Assembly (NCBI RefSeq): GCF_001687605.2 | Contig: NZ_CP016539.2 | Span: 2,882,501 to 2,946,500 of the forward strand | DNA from: Planococcus plakortidis | GTDB lineage: Bacteria > Bacillota > Bacilli > Bacillales_A > Planococcaceae | Direction of reading: 5' to 3' | DNA length: 64,000 nucleotides | Part shown: piece after piece, positions 35,172 to 43,745 of the stretch | How the letters are laid out: each line of letters opens with the position of its first letter | How positions within the stretch are numbered: position 1 is the stretch's first letter | Translations under genes and position numbers: made by a program | The notes under the pieces: generated by a model | Seen by the model: only the letters and a program-made list of their open reading frames with translations | The model's database searches: none | Told to the model about the DNA's origin: nothing

Positions 35172-35219
35172 AAAAGAAAATGACCGATGCAAAATAGGTT
35201 GCATCGGTCATTTTCTTTT
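35172..35219. terminator. Bidirectional terminator after the YolD gene
   Basis: GAAAATGACCGATGCAA and TTGCATCGGTCATTTTC are perfectly complementary, with A/T runs outside. Confidence 0.85.
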
Positions 35220-35230
35220 GATCATTTGAA

Positions 35231-35593
35231 TCAATCCACTAACTGAATGCCTACCAAGCTCTCAATCGGCAATCGCTGCCGTCCGGATTCGTCTTCATAA
35301 ACCAGTTGCCCATTCCTCAAATCGATTTCTTGAATCACCCCAGTATGCGTAAAAAACGCGCCGTTTTTCCATGTCTTCAGTTGGACCTCACATCTTCGGC
35401 TCATGGCGATTTCCACTTCTTCCTGGATGGCTTGCAAATCAAAATCGGTCAATTCGGGTTTCGGCACCTGGTCCTGTTCCTCGTAAAATTCTTTGATCAA
35501 CCGGACATGTTCCGTCAGCAGCATCCCTTGCCATTTAATTAACCCTCGATCGCTGACAGCCCCTACTTGTTTTGTGTGTTTCGTTGTTTTCAT
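35231..35593 (-). CDS. YolD-like family protein
   Basis: A 120-aa protein with the YolD hallmark DRGLIKWQGMLLTEHVRLIK near residues 15-35 and the C-terminal part QIDLRNGQLVY-like (VIQEIDLRNGQLVYEDESG). In Bacillota yolD is usually next to a Y-family translesion polymerase (UvrX/YqjW) on phages or SOS-controlled loci; no polymerase is present here. The start is ATG 35593 right behind AGGAGGCGATAGC. It is isolated with its own terminator, suggesting a leftover of a mobile element. Confidence 0.8.
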   Translation of the reverse strand: MKTTKHTKQVGAVSDRGLIKWQGMLLTEHVRLIKEFYEEQDQVPKPELTDFDLQAIQEEVEIAMSRRCEVQLKTWKNGAFFTHTGVIQEIDLRNGQLVYEDESGRQRLPIESLVGIQLVD

Positions 35594-35782
35594 GCTATCG
35601 CCTCCTTTCAATTAAAAAGAACATACGTTCTTATCATACCACTTTAGAAACGCTCTGAATCCTCCCTTTATAAATAAGCATACAAAAACCCATTCTCTTG
35701 AAGACCAAGAAAATGGGTTCTCGCTATTTTTCGGATCAAATCATTAAGTTTATTGCTGTTGGTGCAGAAAGAGTCTCTTATA

Positions 35783-36178
35783 TTATCGACATCTTGCTTG
35801 TAGACCCTCCAAAGGTTGTTTGATGCCTACCGCAAAGTAATCCTCACCGTCATGCTCAATTCGTGTTCGTGCGTATATTTCTTGTGATTCATCCCAGATT
35901 TCAAGGGGACTGCCCGACGTAAAGTAATCTTCAGCGCCTTCGATTTCATAACGTCCGTCTGACCGTTTAATAACTCTTCCACTGGCTTGAATCGGTTTCT
36001 GAAGGTACTCAACCGAATAAATTAAGCTATACAGATGGTCTGCCACTTTCCGCATTTCTCGCTCTTCAAAGCGTTGTTCCGGATCTTCATGGTCGTGCTC
36101 AAACTCTTCTTCTTTTGATATCCCTTTTAAAGCAGGCAACGTAGCCGCCAACTTTTTATTGGCCTCTTCTAATCTCAA
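35783..36178 (-). CDS. DUF5348 domain-containing protein
   Basis: A 131-aa protein. The N-terminal half is helical and charged (EEEFEHDHEDPEQRFEEREM); the C-terminal half has the DUF5348 sequence SGRVIKRSDGRYEIEGAE…GSPLEIW and RTRIEHDGEDYFAVG, a small beta fold found on conjugative elements, phages and plasmids. The start is TTG 36178, 7 nt behind GAGGGGG. Function is unknown. With YolD and the RadC tail it points to an old integrated element here. Confidence 0.75.
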   Translation of the reverse strand: MRLEEANKKLAATLPALKGISKEEEFEHDHEDPEQRFEEREMRKVADHLYSLIYSVEYLQKPIQASGRVIKRSDGRYEIEGAEDYFTSGSPLEIWDESQEIYARTRIEHDGEDYFAVGIKQPLEGLQARCR

Positions 36179-36749
36179 GTAAATGCCCCCTCAATGTTTG
36201 TTGCAGTTTCTCGGATGAACAAGTTCTTTCTATTATATCGCATTTATACACTGAACTTTAAGCTATCTTTTTCATTCTTTACCTTTTGATTCGCGTTCTT
36301 CTATTTTTCTTTTTCGAAAAGTCGTTGTCAATACATCCATTCGCCTTGTGATTTCATTGTTCAGAATTTTTTCCAGTATCGTTAAAATAACCTCTAGCTC
36401 TCTCTCTGTAAATCCTCAATATAGCCGATTTTCTTCATATCGATCAAATCGAATCACTATTCCGGCACCTCTCTGTACTTTTTTAAGTAATTATTCTATA
36501 TATTTAGATATGGAGTACACCAAAGTTCACTTTCCTCCTCTATCTTTATGGATTCTCTTTTAAGAGTCATAGATAAAAGGGCAACAAAGTAGGCTTTAAC
36601 CAGACTTACTTAGCCCTTTCTATTTATATAACTGCTAATTCTCCATCGTAATTTCAATCAGAACATTTAAATTACTAGCTATACTCGACACTTTTTTCAC
36701 ATTTAAAGTTTATTATCTAATAAATAAACTACTTATATGGGGGATAATA
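36179..36749. other. AT-rich intergenic region without a convincing gene
   Basis: Contains a hairpin (AAAAGGGC 36575-36582 with GCCCTTT 36613-36619, inner AAGTA/TACTT) and a start-less minus-strand frame at 36272-36415 resembling a regulator tail (FTERELEVILTILEKI). Nothing here is supported as functional. Confidence 0.4.
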
Positions 36750-37241
36750 ATGAAAATTGAAATCATTCAACCAATCGTGGAACGGAAAGAGATTTTAAAG
36801 AATTTATTGGAATTGTACCAATATGATTTTTCAGAGTTTGAATCTGAAGATGTAGATGAAAATGGATTGTTTGGCTATAAATATCTGGATTGTTATTGGA
36901 ACGAACCAAACCACTATCCATTTTTATTTCAAGTGGACGGTAAGTATGCAGGATTTGCTTTGGTACGTAAGATAACTGTTGAAGATGCAAGTAATCCTTC
37001 TTATATGAAAATGTGTGAGTTTTTTGTAATGAGAAAATATCGAAAAGAAGGTGTTGGAAAACGAGCAGCCTTTCATATTTTCAATCTCTTTCAAGATACT
37101 TGGGAAGTGGCGGAACTTGAAACCAACCTTCCAGCTCAAAAGTTTTGGAGAGAGGTAATTTCTGAGTATACTAACAATAATTACTCGGAATTTTATCTAG
37201 ACCAATGGCCTGGACCGATTCAAAGATTCTTCACAGTTTAG
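36750..37241 (+). CDS. GNAT-family N-acetyltransferase
   Basis: A 163-aa acyltransferase-fold protein. Strand 4 and the acetyl-CoA loop are visible as MKMCEFFVMRKYRKEGVGKR, with the Q/RxxGxG/A motif as RKEGVG, followed by helix AAFHIFNLF. The N-terminal part (ILKNLLELYQYDFSEF) is typical of GNATs that act on small molecules or proteins; the substrate is unknown. The codon choice is AT-rich like the rest of this island. It is a single gene followed by a long terminator. Confidence 0.8.
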   Translation: MKIEIIQPIVERKEILKNLLELYQYDFSEFESEDVDENGLFGYKYLDCYWNEPNHYPFLFQVDGKYAGFALVRKITVEDASNPSYMKMCEFFVMRKYRKEGVGKRAAFHIFNLFQDTWEVAELETNLPAQKFWREVISEYTNNNYSEFYLDQWPGPIQRFFTV

Positions 37242-37273
37242 CTTATAAACACGCTTCAAATAATATAACCAGA

Positions 37274-37323
37274 AAAAACCCCCGACTGGTAGTCACTTTC
37301 TTAAAGTGTCTACCAATCGGGGG
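37274..37323. terminator. Terminator of the acetyltransferase gene
   Basis: CCCCCGACTGGTAG and CTACCAATCGGGGG flank a loop with its own CACTTT/AAAGTG pairing; A6 precedes it on the left. Confidence 0.75.
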
Positions 37324-37440
37324 TCAGTTCAGTTTTTTAAAAGATAATTCTTCCTCAACTTCTAAAATTTAATTGTGTCACTCGATCTCTTAAAGCTCTT
37401 AAACTAAAACGTCGGGCTTGTTTTAAATACGCTTCAATAA

Positions 37441-37474
37441 AAAAAGGCCAAGGAAAAAATTCCATAGGCCTTTG
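37441..37474 (-). terminator. Terminator of the cop-bdb-resA operon
   Basis: AAAGGCC (37443-37449) with GGCCTTT (37467-37473) and inner GGAA/TTCC; T6 on the minus strand. Confidence 0.75.
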
Positions 37475-37523
37475 CTTTAAAACAAAGGAATTTAAACAGA
37501 GAGCTGTTCTCTTATTAACCCCT

Positions 37524-38066
37524 TCAGGAAGCTTTTGGTTTAATCTCTTCCATGTACCTTCTTATGTCTTCCTCCGACATTTCACCGGTAATGATTTTTA
37601 CGATATCTCCATCTGGATTGATCAACATGGTAGTAGGAAGTGGGCGAATGTTGTATGCCTCCATTACACTTTTATTTTTATCAATAACAATTGGGAAGGT
37701 TAAGTTTTTTTGTTCTGCATATTGTTTCACTTCATAGTCAGACTGAGCAATATTTACAGCCAATATTTGCACGCCTTGATCCTTGTAATTCTGGTATTGC
37801 TTTTCCATCAATGGAAACTCTTTCTCACATGGTTTGCACCAAGTTCCCCAAAAGTTTACAAAAACTCCTTGTCCTCTATACTCAGATAGTTGCTGGCGCT
37901 GCCCATTTAAGTCAGTTAAGGTGAAATCAGGTGCCTTGTCTCCTACCTGTAATACCTCACTTTGCTCTTTCGTTAGTGCATTATAAATCGTAAATATGAT
38001 GGCACCCGTCATGACAAGCAAGATAACACTTCTCAAAATTAAACGTTGCTTTTTTCTTACAGCCAT
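37524..38066 (-). CDS. resA: ResA-like thiol-disulfide oxidoreductase
   Basis: A 180-aa membrane-anchored thioredoxin-like protein. One N-terminal helix (LRSVILLVMTGAIIFTIY) is followed by APDFTLTDLNGQ, the active site FWGTWCKPCEKEFP (WCKPC) and the cis-Pro in RPLPTTMLINPDG. This is the normal ResA length. ResA reduces apocytochrome c haem-binding Cys pairs outside the cell. Here it is the last gene of a copC-copD-bdbD-bdbC-resA unit, so it may instead serve a copper- or metal-stressed thiol protein. The start is ATG 38066 behind GAGGGGGG; a longer frame upstream is not needed. A decayed second copy lies at 54360-54620. Confidence 0.88.
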   Translation of the reverse strand: MAVRKKQRLILRSVILLVMTGAIIFTIYNALTKEQSEVLQVGDKAPDFTLTDLNGQRQQLSEYRGQGVFVNFWGTWCKPCEKEFPLMEKQYQNYKDQGVQILAVNIAQSDYEVKQYAEQKNLTFPIVIDKNKSVMEAYNIRPLPTTMLINPDGDIVKIITGEMSEEDIRRYMEEIKPKAS

Positions 38067-38170
38067 ACGTTCCCCCCTCAGTACTAATCTTTCATCTTTA
38101 CTAGACCCAAAACCATAGAAATTGTTAAACCTCACAGCAAAGACAGAATAACTTGAGATGCATATACAGA

Positions 38171-38611
38171 TTAAGAACGAGATTCTCTAAATGCCAGTAA
38201 TAGCATAGTTACCGTGATTAAAACAAAGGCAATCAATGCCAAGAATGGAATCGTGATGAAACCTGCCCAATTGATATATTCTGAGCTGCATGGAACCCCA
38301 TTGACACAGGGCTTGAATCCACCAAACCCAGGAATTTTTTGTTCCAAGTAGTGCAGAACGGAAATACTCCCACCCAAAAGGGAGAGTGGCAAAACGTAAC
38401 GAGGCGCTTTAGTGTCGTTTGTAAAGGTTGCAATGCCCAAAATCAGCACTAAGGGATACATGGCAATCCGTTGATACCAGCAAAGTTCGCACGGAATAAA
38501 ACCTTGCACTTCACTGAAGTATAGGCTTCCCAGCATCGCTACTAGGGAAACAAACCACGCACTATAGAGTAGAATCCCCGTTTTTCCAGACTGTCCTTGT
38601 TCTTTCGCCAT
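38171..38611 (-). CDS. bdbC: BdbC/DsbB-type disulfide bond formation protein
   Basis: A 146-aa protein with four transmembrane helices and the two redox Cys pairs of DsbB-like quinone-linked oxidases: FIPCELCWYQRIAMYP after helix 1-2 and PCVNGVPCSSEYINWAGF between helices 3 and 4. It reoxidises a DsbA-like partner (the upstream BdbD) using membrane quinone. The ATG at 38611 overlaps the bdbD stop by one base (TGATG), so the two are translationally coupled. The short C-terminal tail is basic. Confidence 0.9.
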   Translation of the reverse strand: MAKEQGQSGKTGILLYSAWFVSLVAMLGSLYFSEVQGFIPCELCWYQRIAMYPLVLILGIATFTNDTKAPRYVLPLSLLGGSISVLHYLEQKIPGFGGFKPCVNGVPCSSEYINWAGFITIPFLALIAFVLITVTMLLLAFRESRS

Positions 38612-39288
38612 CACTCTGCACCTTCCAATTCTTGATCAATCAAGGCTTTGATCGCATCATAATCAAAGGGGTCTTCCAATTGTTGGCCGTTAACTGAAAT
38701 AGTAGGTGTTTGAGAAACACCAGCTTCTTCCACTAGAGCTTCATCCTTTTGGAGCTGTTCTTGTTGTGACACTTGTTCGATGTCTTCCTTTAGACGAACC
38801 TGGTCAATCTCTGGAAATGCTGATGCTACTTCCATCAATTTTTCTGGCGTAATCCATGCGGCATCATGGTCTTCTACTGGTTGGGCATCATAAAGAGCTT
38901 TATGAAACTCCCAATAAATTTCTGGGCTCTGCTCATAAACCGACTCCGCAGCCAAAGAACCTAATACAGACTCATTTCCGTGAAAAAATACATTAATATA
39001 AGAAAACTTCACCTTTCCTGTTTCCACATAGTCCTCTACAAGCTGAGGATATACCATTTCTCCCCAAGCTTTACAAGATGGGCACTTAAAGTCACCGTAT
39101 TCCACTACTGTCACTGGAGCATTGCCCTCACCTAAAGTGGGCTGTCCGGAAACATCCACTTGTGCTGTTTCTACAGCGGGTGCTTCCTCTTGATTCAGAA
39201 ATACCACTATGACGGATACAATTACTGCTAATACAGCGGTTGCTAGGACGATCCATTTCATTTTAGATTGCTTCGATTTATTTCCCAT
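38611..39288 (-). CDS. bdbD: BdbD/DsbA-type thiol-disulfide oxidoreductase
   Basis: A 225-aa protein with an N-terminal membrane anchor (MKWIVLATAVLAVIVSVIVVF) and a DsbA-fold domain. Its active site is YGDFKCPSCKAWGEM (CPSC), with cis-Pro in VSQTPTISVNGQ. It introduces disulfides into exported proteins and is recharged by BdbC. ATG 39288 is preferred behind AGAGGA; a TTG at 39321 would overlap copD. Placement inside a copper-handling operon suggests that it oxidises or protects a secreted metal-binding client, but no client is identified. Confidence 0.88.
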   Translation of the reverse strand: MGNKSKQSKMKWIVLATAVLAVIVSVIVVFLNQEEAPAVETAQVDVSGQPTLGEGNAPVTVVEYGDFKCPSCKAWGEMVYPQLVEDYVETGKVKFSYINVFFHGNESVLGSLAAESVYEQSPEIYWEFHKALYDAQPVEDHDAAWITPEKLMEVASAFPEIDQVRLKEDIEQVSQQEQLQKDEALVEEAGVSQTPTISVNGQQLEDPFDYDAIKALIDQELEGAE

Positions 39289-39313
39289 TTTTATATCCTC
39301 TTTTCTACTTTTA

Positions 39314-40408
39314 TTATCCAACGCTGAGCATTAAGCCTACATAAAAACTCAACACACAAAACAATCCCATCACCAATGTCAAATATACAGGGATTTTTTG
39401 CTTGAAACTATAAATGACAAGACTGCCAAAGGCTGTGCCGAGAAACAAAAATAAAACGCCAAGAATGCTCCACTCAAATTGCAGATGCATCGCAGTATCC
39501 ATCGAACCAGTATGAAAATAAGCAAAAAGATTGGAAGCTCCATTCATTCTTATAAACGATTCGATTGAATGGGGAGGTTCTTGTTGCCCTAATACTGCAG
39601 TTGCCGACAATACAAGTAACAATACAACGCTTTCTGCTCTGGCCCAAGGCAATGGATTTACCTTTTTCCCTCTGCTTAATTTCGCTCTAATGAATATGCC
39701 ATTGATGAAAGCAAAGAGTAATACTGGAAGAATTAATAAATGTTTCACTAAAATTGCTTGGCCATATGGCATTTGCCACGCATCCGTATAGTCTTTTAAA
39801 TTCAACGCCAAAGTCATGATATATAATCCTGAAGCCGAAATGATAATTAAACATATGATAGCAAGTGGAGTGAACCATTTTATAAATGGGAGCCAGTTTT
39901 TAGAAGACACTGAAAACCAGCTAACAATAAGTAAAATACCTATCCAAACCGTTGCAGCTGTAAAGTGTAAAGTATGAAAAATAAATCCACTTCCATCTGT
40001 TAATGAAGCTGCATGGCTTCCCCATCCCAACGCGAGAAGGAGCAGAAAAGTAAAAACGAGGGAGACAACGATCAATACTTTGCTCTTAAAAACGGGAGTA
40101 ACTGATACGAAAAAATAGAAAAAAAGAGAAGTTAAAACCGTTACTGACCACGCTTGCCCTACCTCGAATTCCCCGACTACATTTTGAACGGTCAATAAAA
40201 GACCGATATCTTCGTATAGAAATACTACAAGCCGAATGACGGGAGCTGTCGATAAAAAAGCAATGCCCAAGATGGAAATTTGTAGGACGCGTTTATTTAT
40301 TACCAGATCCGGCTTTTTATTGGCTGGAACTAAGTGAATAAGCAACGAGCCAATTAAAAGCGAAAAACAGAGATATAGAAGCATTTCAGCTATGTATAGC
40401 CAGATCAT
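39314..40408 (-). CDS. copD: CopD-family copper resistance/uptake membrane protein
   Basis: A 364-aa protein with about nine transmembrane helices and the CopD pattern TLHFTAATVWIGILLIVSWF, with several membrane His and Met residues including WGSHAA and AILVKHLLILP. CopD works with CopC to move copper across the membrane. The stop of copC and the start of copD are adjacent (copC ends at 40409), so they are co-translated. Unlike some Bacillus relatives (YcnJ), CopC and CopD are separate proteins here. Confidence 0.85.
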   Translation of the reverse strand: MIWLYIAEMLLYLCFSLLIGSLLIHLVPANKKPDLVINKRVLQISILGIAFLSTAPVIRLVVFLYEDIGLLLTVQNVVGEFEVGQAWSVTVLTSLFFYFFVSVTPVFKSKVLIVVSLVFTFLLLLALGWGSHAASLTDGSGFIFHTLHFTAATVWIGILLIVSWFSVSSKNWLPFIKWFTPLAIICLIIISASGLYIMTLALNLKDYTDAWQMPYGQAILVKHLLILPVLLFAFINGIFIRAKLSRGKKVNPLPWARAESVVLLLVLSATAVLGQQEPPHSIESFIRMNGASNLFAYFHTGSMDTAMHLQFEWSILGVLFLFLGTAFGSLVIYSFKQKIPVYLTLVMGLFCVLSFYVGLMLSVG

Positions 40409-40966
40409 TTAACTTTTTCGCCTCTCCAGCGCCCACATGAATGTACCAGCTGCGATTATCGCCAAAATAATAAAAATGATTATTACGGCATACGGAGGAC
40501 TGGATGTTGTCGTTTCGCTAGTTTGCTGATCCGTTTCAAAGGTTTGTGTTTCTTTAGTTGGTACCTCTGAAAGGGAACCTGTAATTTGCTCTTCTGTATC
40601 CTCTGTTTTCTTCACCTCTCCTGTTTTTGCGGTAAAGCTTAAAATACCTTCAATTGGATGCCCATCCGCGCCGATTATTTTCCATTTCACAGTATAGTCC
40701 CCATCAGGCATGCTGCCCTTAGGATTCCCACTCATTGATTGTTCCAAGAGCTGAACATTGAAAGGAACTTCCTCGCCCTCTTGGTTTTCCACGGTAAAGT
40801 TGCTGCCTTTCTCCAAGGCGGTATTGAATTCAAGAACAATTTCATTAAGTTCTTCAGTCACTGTAGCTCCATCACTCGGCACACTTTTTTCGAGTGCAGT
40901 ATGAGCAGAAACAGTAGTCGAACACATAAGCAGTATCAATACTGCCATTATCCATATTTTTTTCAT
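40409..40966 (-). CDS. copC: CopC-domain copper-binding protein
   Basis: A 185-aa protein. Signal peptide residues 1-21 end at VSA, and the mature protein begins with His, as in CopC/YcnJ (AHTALEKSVPSDGATV), where the N-terminal His binds Cu(II). The beta-sandwich domain (22-120) includes YTVKWKIIGADGHPIEG with the second conserved His. A Thr/Glu-rich stalk and a C-terminal membrane helix (VIIIFIILAIIAAGTFMWAL) anchor it to the outer membrane face. It is the first gene of the copC-copD-bdbD-bdbC-resA operon. GGAGG precedes ATG 40966. It diverges from cadC. Confidence 0.88.
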   Translation of the reverse strand: MKKIWIMAVLILLMCSTTVSAHTALEKSVPSDGATVTEELNEIVLEFNTALEKGSNFTVENQEGEEVPFNVQLLEQSMSGNPKGSMPDGDYTVKWKIIGADGHPIEGILSFTAKTGEVKKTEDTEEQITGSLSEVPTKETQTFETDQQTSETTTSSPPYAVIIIFIILAIIAAGTFMWALERRKS

Positions 40967-41018
40967 TTGCTAAAAACCTCCAGAATGGGTTGTTTTTATT
41001 TAATAAGCCACTTTCCCT

Positions 41019-41046
41019 CTTATAAAGTCTACCAAGAATCTTTGAA
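41019..41046 (-). promoter_or_regulatory. Possible copC promoter
   Basis: Minus-strand TTCAAA, 16 nt, TATAAG upstream of copC. The -35 box abuts a TTCAAAC-type half-site shared with the cad promoters, so CadC might influence it. Confidence 0.4.
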
Positions 41047-41050
41047 CATT

Positions 41051-41124
41051 AAAACAACCGTTTGAATATTAGAATTGACAAATCAACGAACTCTTTCTAA
41101 ACTAATACTCAAACGAACATTTGA
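41051..41124 (+). promoter_or_regulatory. cadC-cadA promoter and CadC-type operator
   Basis: TTGACA (41075-41080), 17 nt, TAAACT (41098-41103), then the dyad TCAAACGAACATTTGA (41109-41124) overlapping the likely start of transcription. This matches the CTCAAAT…ATTTGAATG operator of cadmium CadC systems. A second block, ACCGTTTGAATATT, lies just upstream of the -35. The same two elements recur before cadD. Confidence 0.75.
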
Positions 41125-41137
41125 ATGAGGTGTAAAA

Positions 41138-41515
41138 ATGGAGGAAATCGAAATTAGTAAAAAGAATGATACATGCCAAACTTTCTGTTATGACGAAGAA
41201 GTGATTGGAAGGGTTCAACCTAAGATGGTCGGCATTCGTGGGGTGGAGTTAATCTTCAAAGCACTTTCTGATGCGACCCGACTGAAAATTGCTTATGCTT
41301 TGACACTGGAAAAAGAATTATGTGTTTGTGACGTGGCCAATATTCTAGGGACAACCACAGCTACTGCTTCGCACCATCTGCGCTATTTGCGTAATATGGG
41401 ATTGGCAGATTATGAAAAACGCGGGAAATTGGTTTTTTATTCACTAGCTGATGATCATGTGCACCAGTTAGTCCGCATTGCTTGCGAGCATGCAGAGGAG
41501 GACCGATACAAATGA
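41138..41515 (+). CDS. cadC: CadC, ArsR/SmtB-family metal-responsive repressor
   Basis: A 125-aa winged helix-turn-helix repressor. The soft-metal site of the CadC type is complete: Cys13 and Cys17 in [10 protein letters not shown] plus Cys62 and Cys64 in ELCVCDVA. The recognition helix is in [16 protein letters not shown]. The C-terminal [17 protein letters not shown] offers the alpha5 zinc-site His/Asp pattern. It binds the operator at 41109-41124 and releases it on Cd(II), Pb(II) or Zn(II). Its stop overlaps the cadA start (ATGA), the classical cadCA order. Confidence 0.92.
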   Translation: MEEIEISKKNDTCQTFCYDEEVIGRVQPKMVGIRGVELIFKALSDATRLKIAYALTLEKELCVCDVANILGTTTATASHHLRYLRNMGLADYEKRGKLVFYSLADDHVHQLVRIACEHAEEDRYK

Positions 41516-43625
41516 GCGAAACTCAGGACCAACACATTTACAAGCTCCAAAATCTATCCTGCACCAGCTGTGCCGCTAAGTTCGAAAAAAACATCCGAGA
41601 AATTCCTACAGTTGAAGACGTGAAACTAAACTTTGGAGCTTCAAAAATCACCATCGCTGGACAAGCCTCAATTGAACAATTAGAGCAAGCCGGTTCTTTC
41701 GATGGCATCCTGGTATATCCTGAACACCAACGATTGCCTGAAACCAAAGAGCCGTTTTGGAAGCAACGAGCGAATCAAACCACCATGGTTTCTCTCTTCT
41801 TTTTGATTCTCGGCTATATATCATCACTTCAAATTGGCGAAGAAGAAGTTATTACTATCGGCCTTTTTGGTCTAGCGATTTTGACAGGCGGTCTCAGTCT
41901 TTTCAAGGAAGGGCTTAAAAATCTTATTAAGTTCCAATTCGATATGACAACGTTAATGACCATCGCGGTCATTGGAGCTGCAGTTATTGGCGAATGGGGA
42001 GAAGGTGCTGTCGTAGTCTTTTTGTTTGCAATCAGTGAAGCATTGGAAACCTACTCCATGGACAAAGCAAGAAACTCCATTCGTTCACTAATGGACATCG
42101 CACCTAATACAGCTACAATCAAACGTGGAACACAAGAGTTCGAAGTAGATGTAGAGGACATTCAGGTCGGTGACATCATGATCATTAAACCAGGACAAAA
42201 ATTGGCAATGGACGGCGTTGTCGCAAAAGGGAATTCGTCAATTAATCAGGCAGCAATTACAGGCGAATCTTTGCCTGTCCATAAAAGTGCTGGAGATGAA
42301 GTATTTGCAGGCACACTCAATGAAGAGGGTGCATTGGAAGTCCGGATCACCAAGAGAACTGAAGACACTACGATTGCAAAGATTATTCACTTAGTTGAGG
42401 AAGCCCAGGCAGAGCGTGCCCCTTCCCAGCAGTTCGTAGACAAGTTCGCAAAGTATTACACACCAGCTATATTAATTATCTCCCTTTTAGTCGCTGTCCT
42501 CCCCCCCTTACTTATAAATGGGGAATGGAACGAATGGATTTATCGCGGCTTAGCAGTTCTAGTTGTGGGGTGCCCTTGTGCTCTCGTCATTTCTACGCCT
42601 GTCGCTATTGTCACAGCAATCGGCAATGCTGCTAGAAATGGCGTATTGATTAAAGGGGGATCCACTTAGAAGAAACTGGCCGTCTCAAAGTCATTGCTTT
42701 TGATAAAACGGGGACACTAACGCATGGAACTCCCGAAGTAACGAATATTGTTTCCCTGTCAACCATGACTGAAAAAGAAGTCCTTAAAACAGCTGCATCC
42801 ATTGAAAACCTCTCTCAACATCCGCTGGCGGCTGCTGTTTTGCGAAAAGCGCAGAGCTCCAATATTATTTTAGCTGAAGTAGAGAACTTCCAGTCCATGA
42901 CCGGCAAAGGCGCAAAAGCCGAAGTCGACGGCCAACTGTATTACATTGGCAGTCCTCATCTGTTTACAGCTGAATTAGAACGGTCACCTGAAATTTCAGC
43001 GGGTATTGAAGCGCTTCAAGCTGACGGCAAGACCGTAATGCTGTTAGGGTCCCACACTGGGATCAAAGGATATATAGCAGTAGAAGACCAGGTCAGATCC
43101 GCTAGCTCTACTATCATTCAAAAACTATACGATTTGGGCATTCAGAAAACGATTATGCTCACAGGTGATAATAAACTGGCAGCTACTTCAATCGGCAATA
43201 AACTTCATTTGACTGAAGTTAGATCAGATTTAATGCCCGAAGATAAATTAGATGCCATTAAATCTTTACGAAAACAGTTTGGCAAGGTTGCAATGATTGG
43301 CGATGGAGTAAACGATGCGCCGGCACTAGCAACTTCTACTGTCGGAATTGCCATGGGCGGGGCCGGGACTGACACAGCGTTAGAAACGGCAGATATCGCA
43401 CTTATGGCAGATGATTTAGATAAACTCCCTTATACTATTGGGTTAAGCAGAAAAACTTTGAAAATCATCTTTCAAAACGTAGCTTTTGCTTTAGGGCTTA
43501 AATTGCTAGCCTTGCTGTTAATCATTCCTGGATGGTTAACACTATGGATGGCCATATTTGCTGATATGGGTGCCACATTGATTGTCGTATTGAATTCTCT
43601 GCGCCTCATGAAAACCAAATATTGA
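41512..43625 (+). pseudogene. cadA: CadA, cadmium/zinc/lead-exporting P1B-type ATPase, frameshifted
   Basis: The 5' part encodes a metal-binding HMA domain ([12 protein letters not shown]), membrane helices, the actuator TGESLP and the CPC metal site in [13 protein letters not shown], and stops at TAG 42667 just after VLIKGGST. One base further on, the other frame continues [19 protein letters not shown] (phosphorylation Asp), [15 protein letters not shown] and the last helices to 43625. One extra base at 42661-42664 (GGATCCAC) would restore ~704 aa. The break is therefore a single-base deletion, real or technical. If real, the pump is inactive and CadD or the CDF proteins must carry the resistance. 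Confidence 0.88.
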
Positions 43626-43674
43626 GCCAACCCCGCATAACCCGGATCGTTTTATCCTGGAATCCTAACTAATA

Positions 43675-43715
43675 AAAAGAGCCAGCCGTTCATTTATTGA
43701 ACGGCTGGCTCTTTT
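43675..43715. terminator. Terminator between cadA and the M23 gene
   Basis: AAAAGAGCCAGCCGTTCA pairs perfectly with TGAACGGCTGGCTCTTTT; it serves both convergent genes. Confidence 0.9.
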
Positions 43716-43745
43716 GGATAGAAACATGGTGAAAAGATTTGCTTA

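Noticed and set aside
35045-35197. Plus-strand 50-codon frame after the radC fragment
   Set aside because: No ribosome-binding site, basic low-information translation, and it runs into the YolD terminator.
36272-36415. Minus-strand start-less frame resembling a regulator tail
   Set aside because: Only 47 codons, no start, and the similarity to MarR-type ends is too weak to call.
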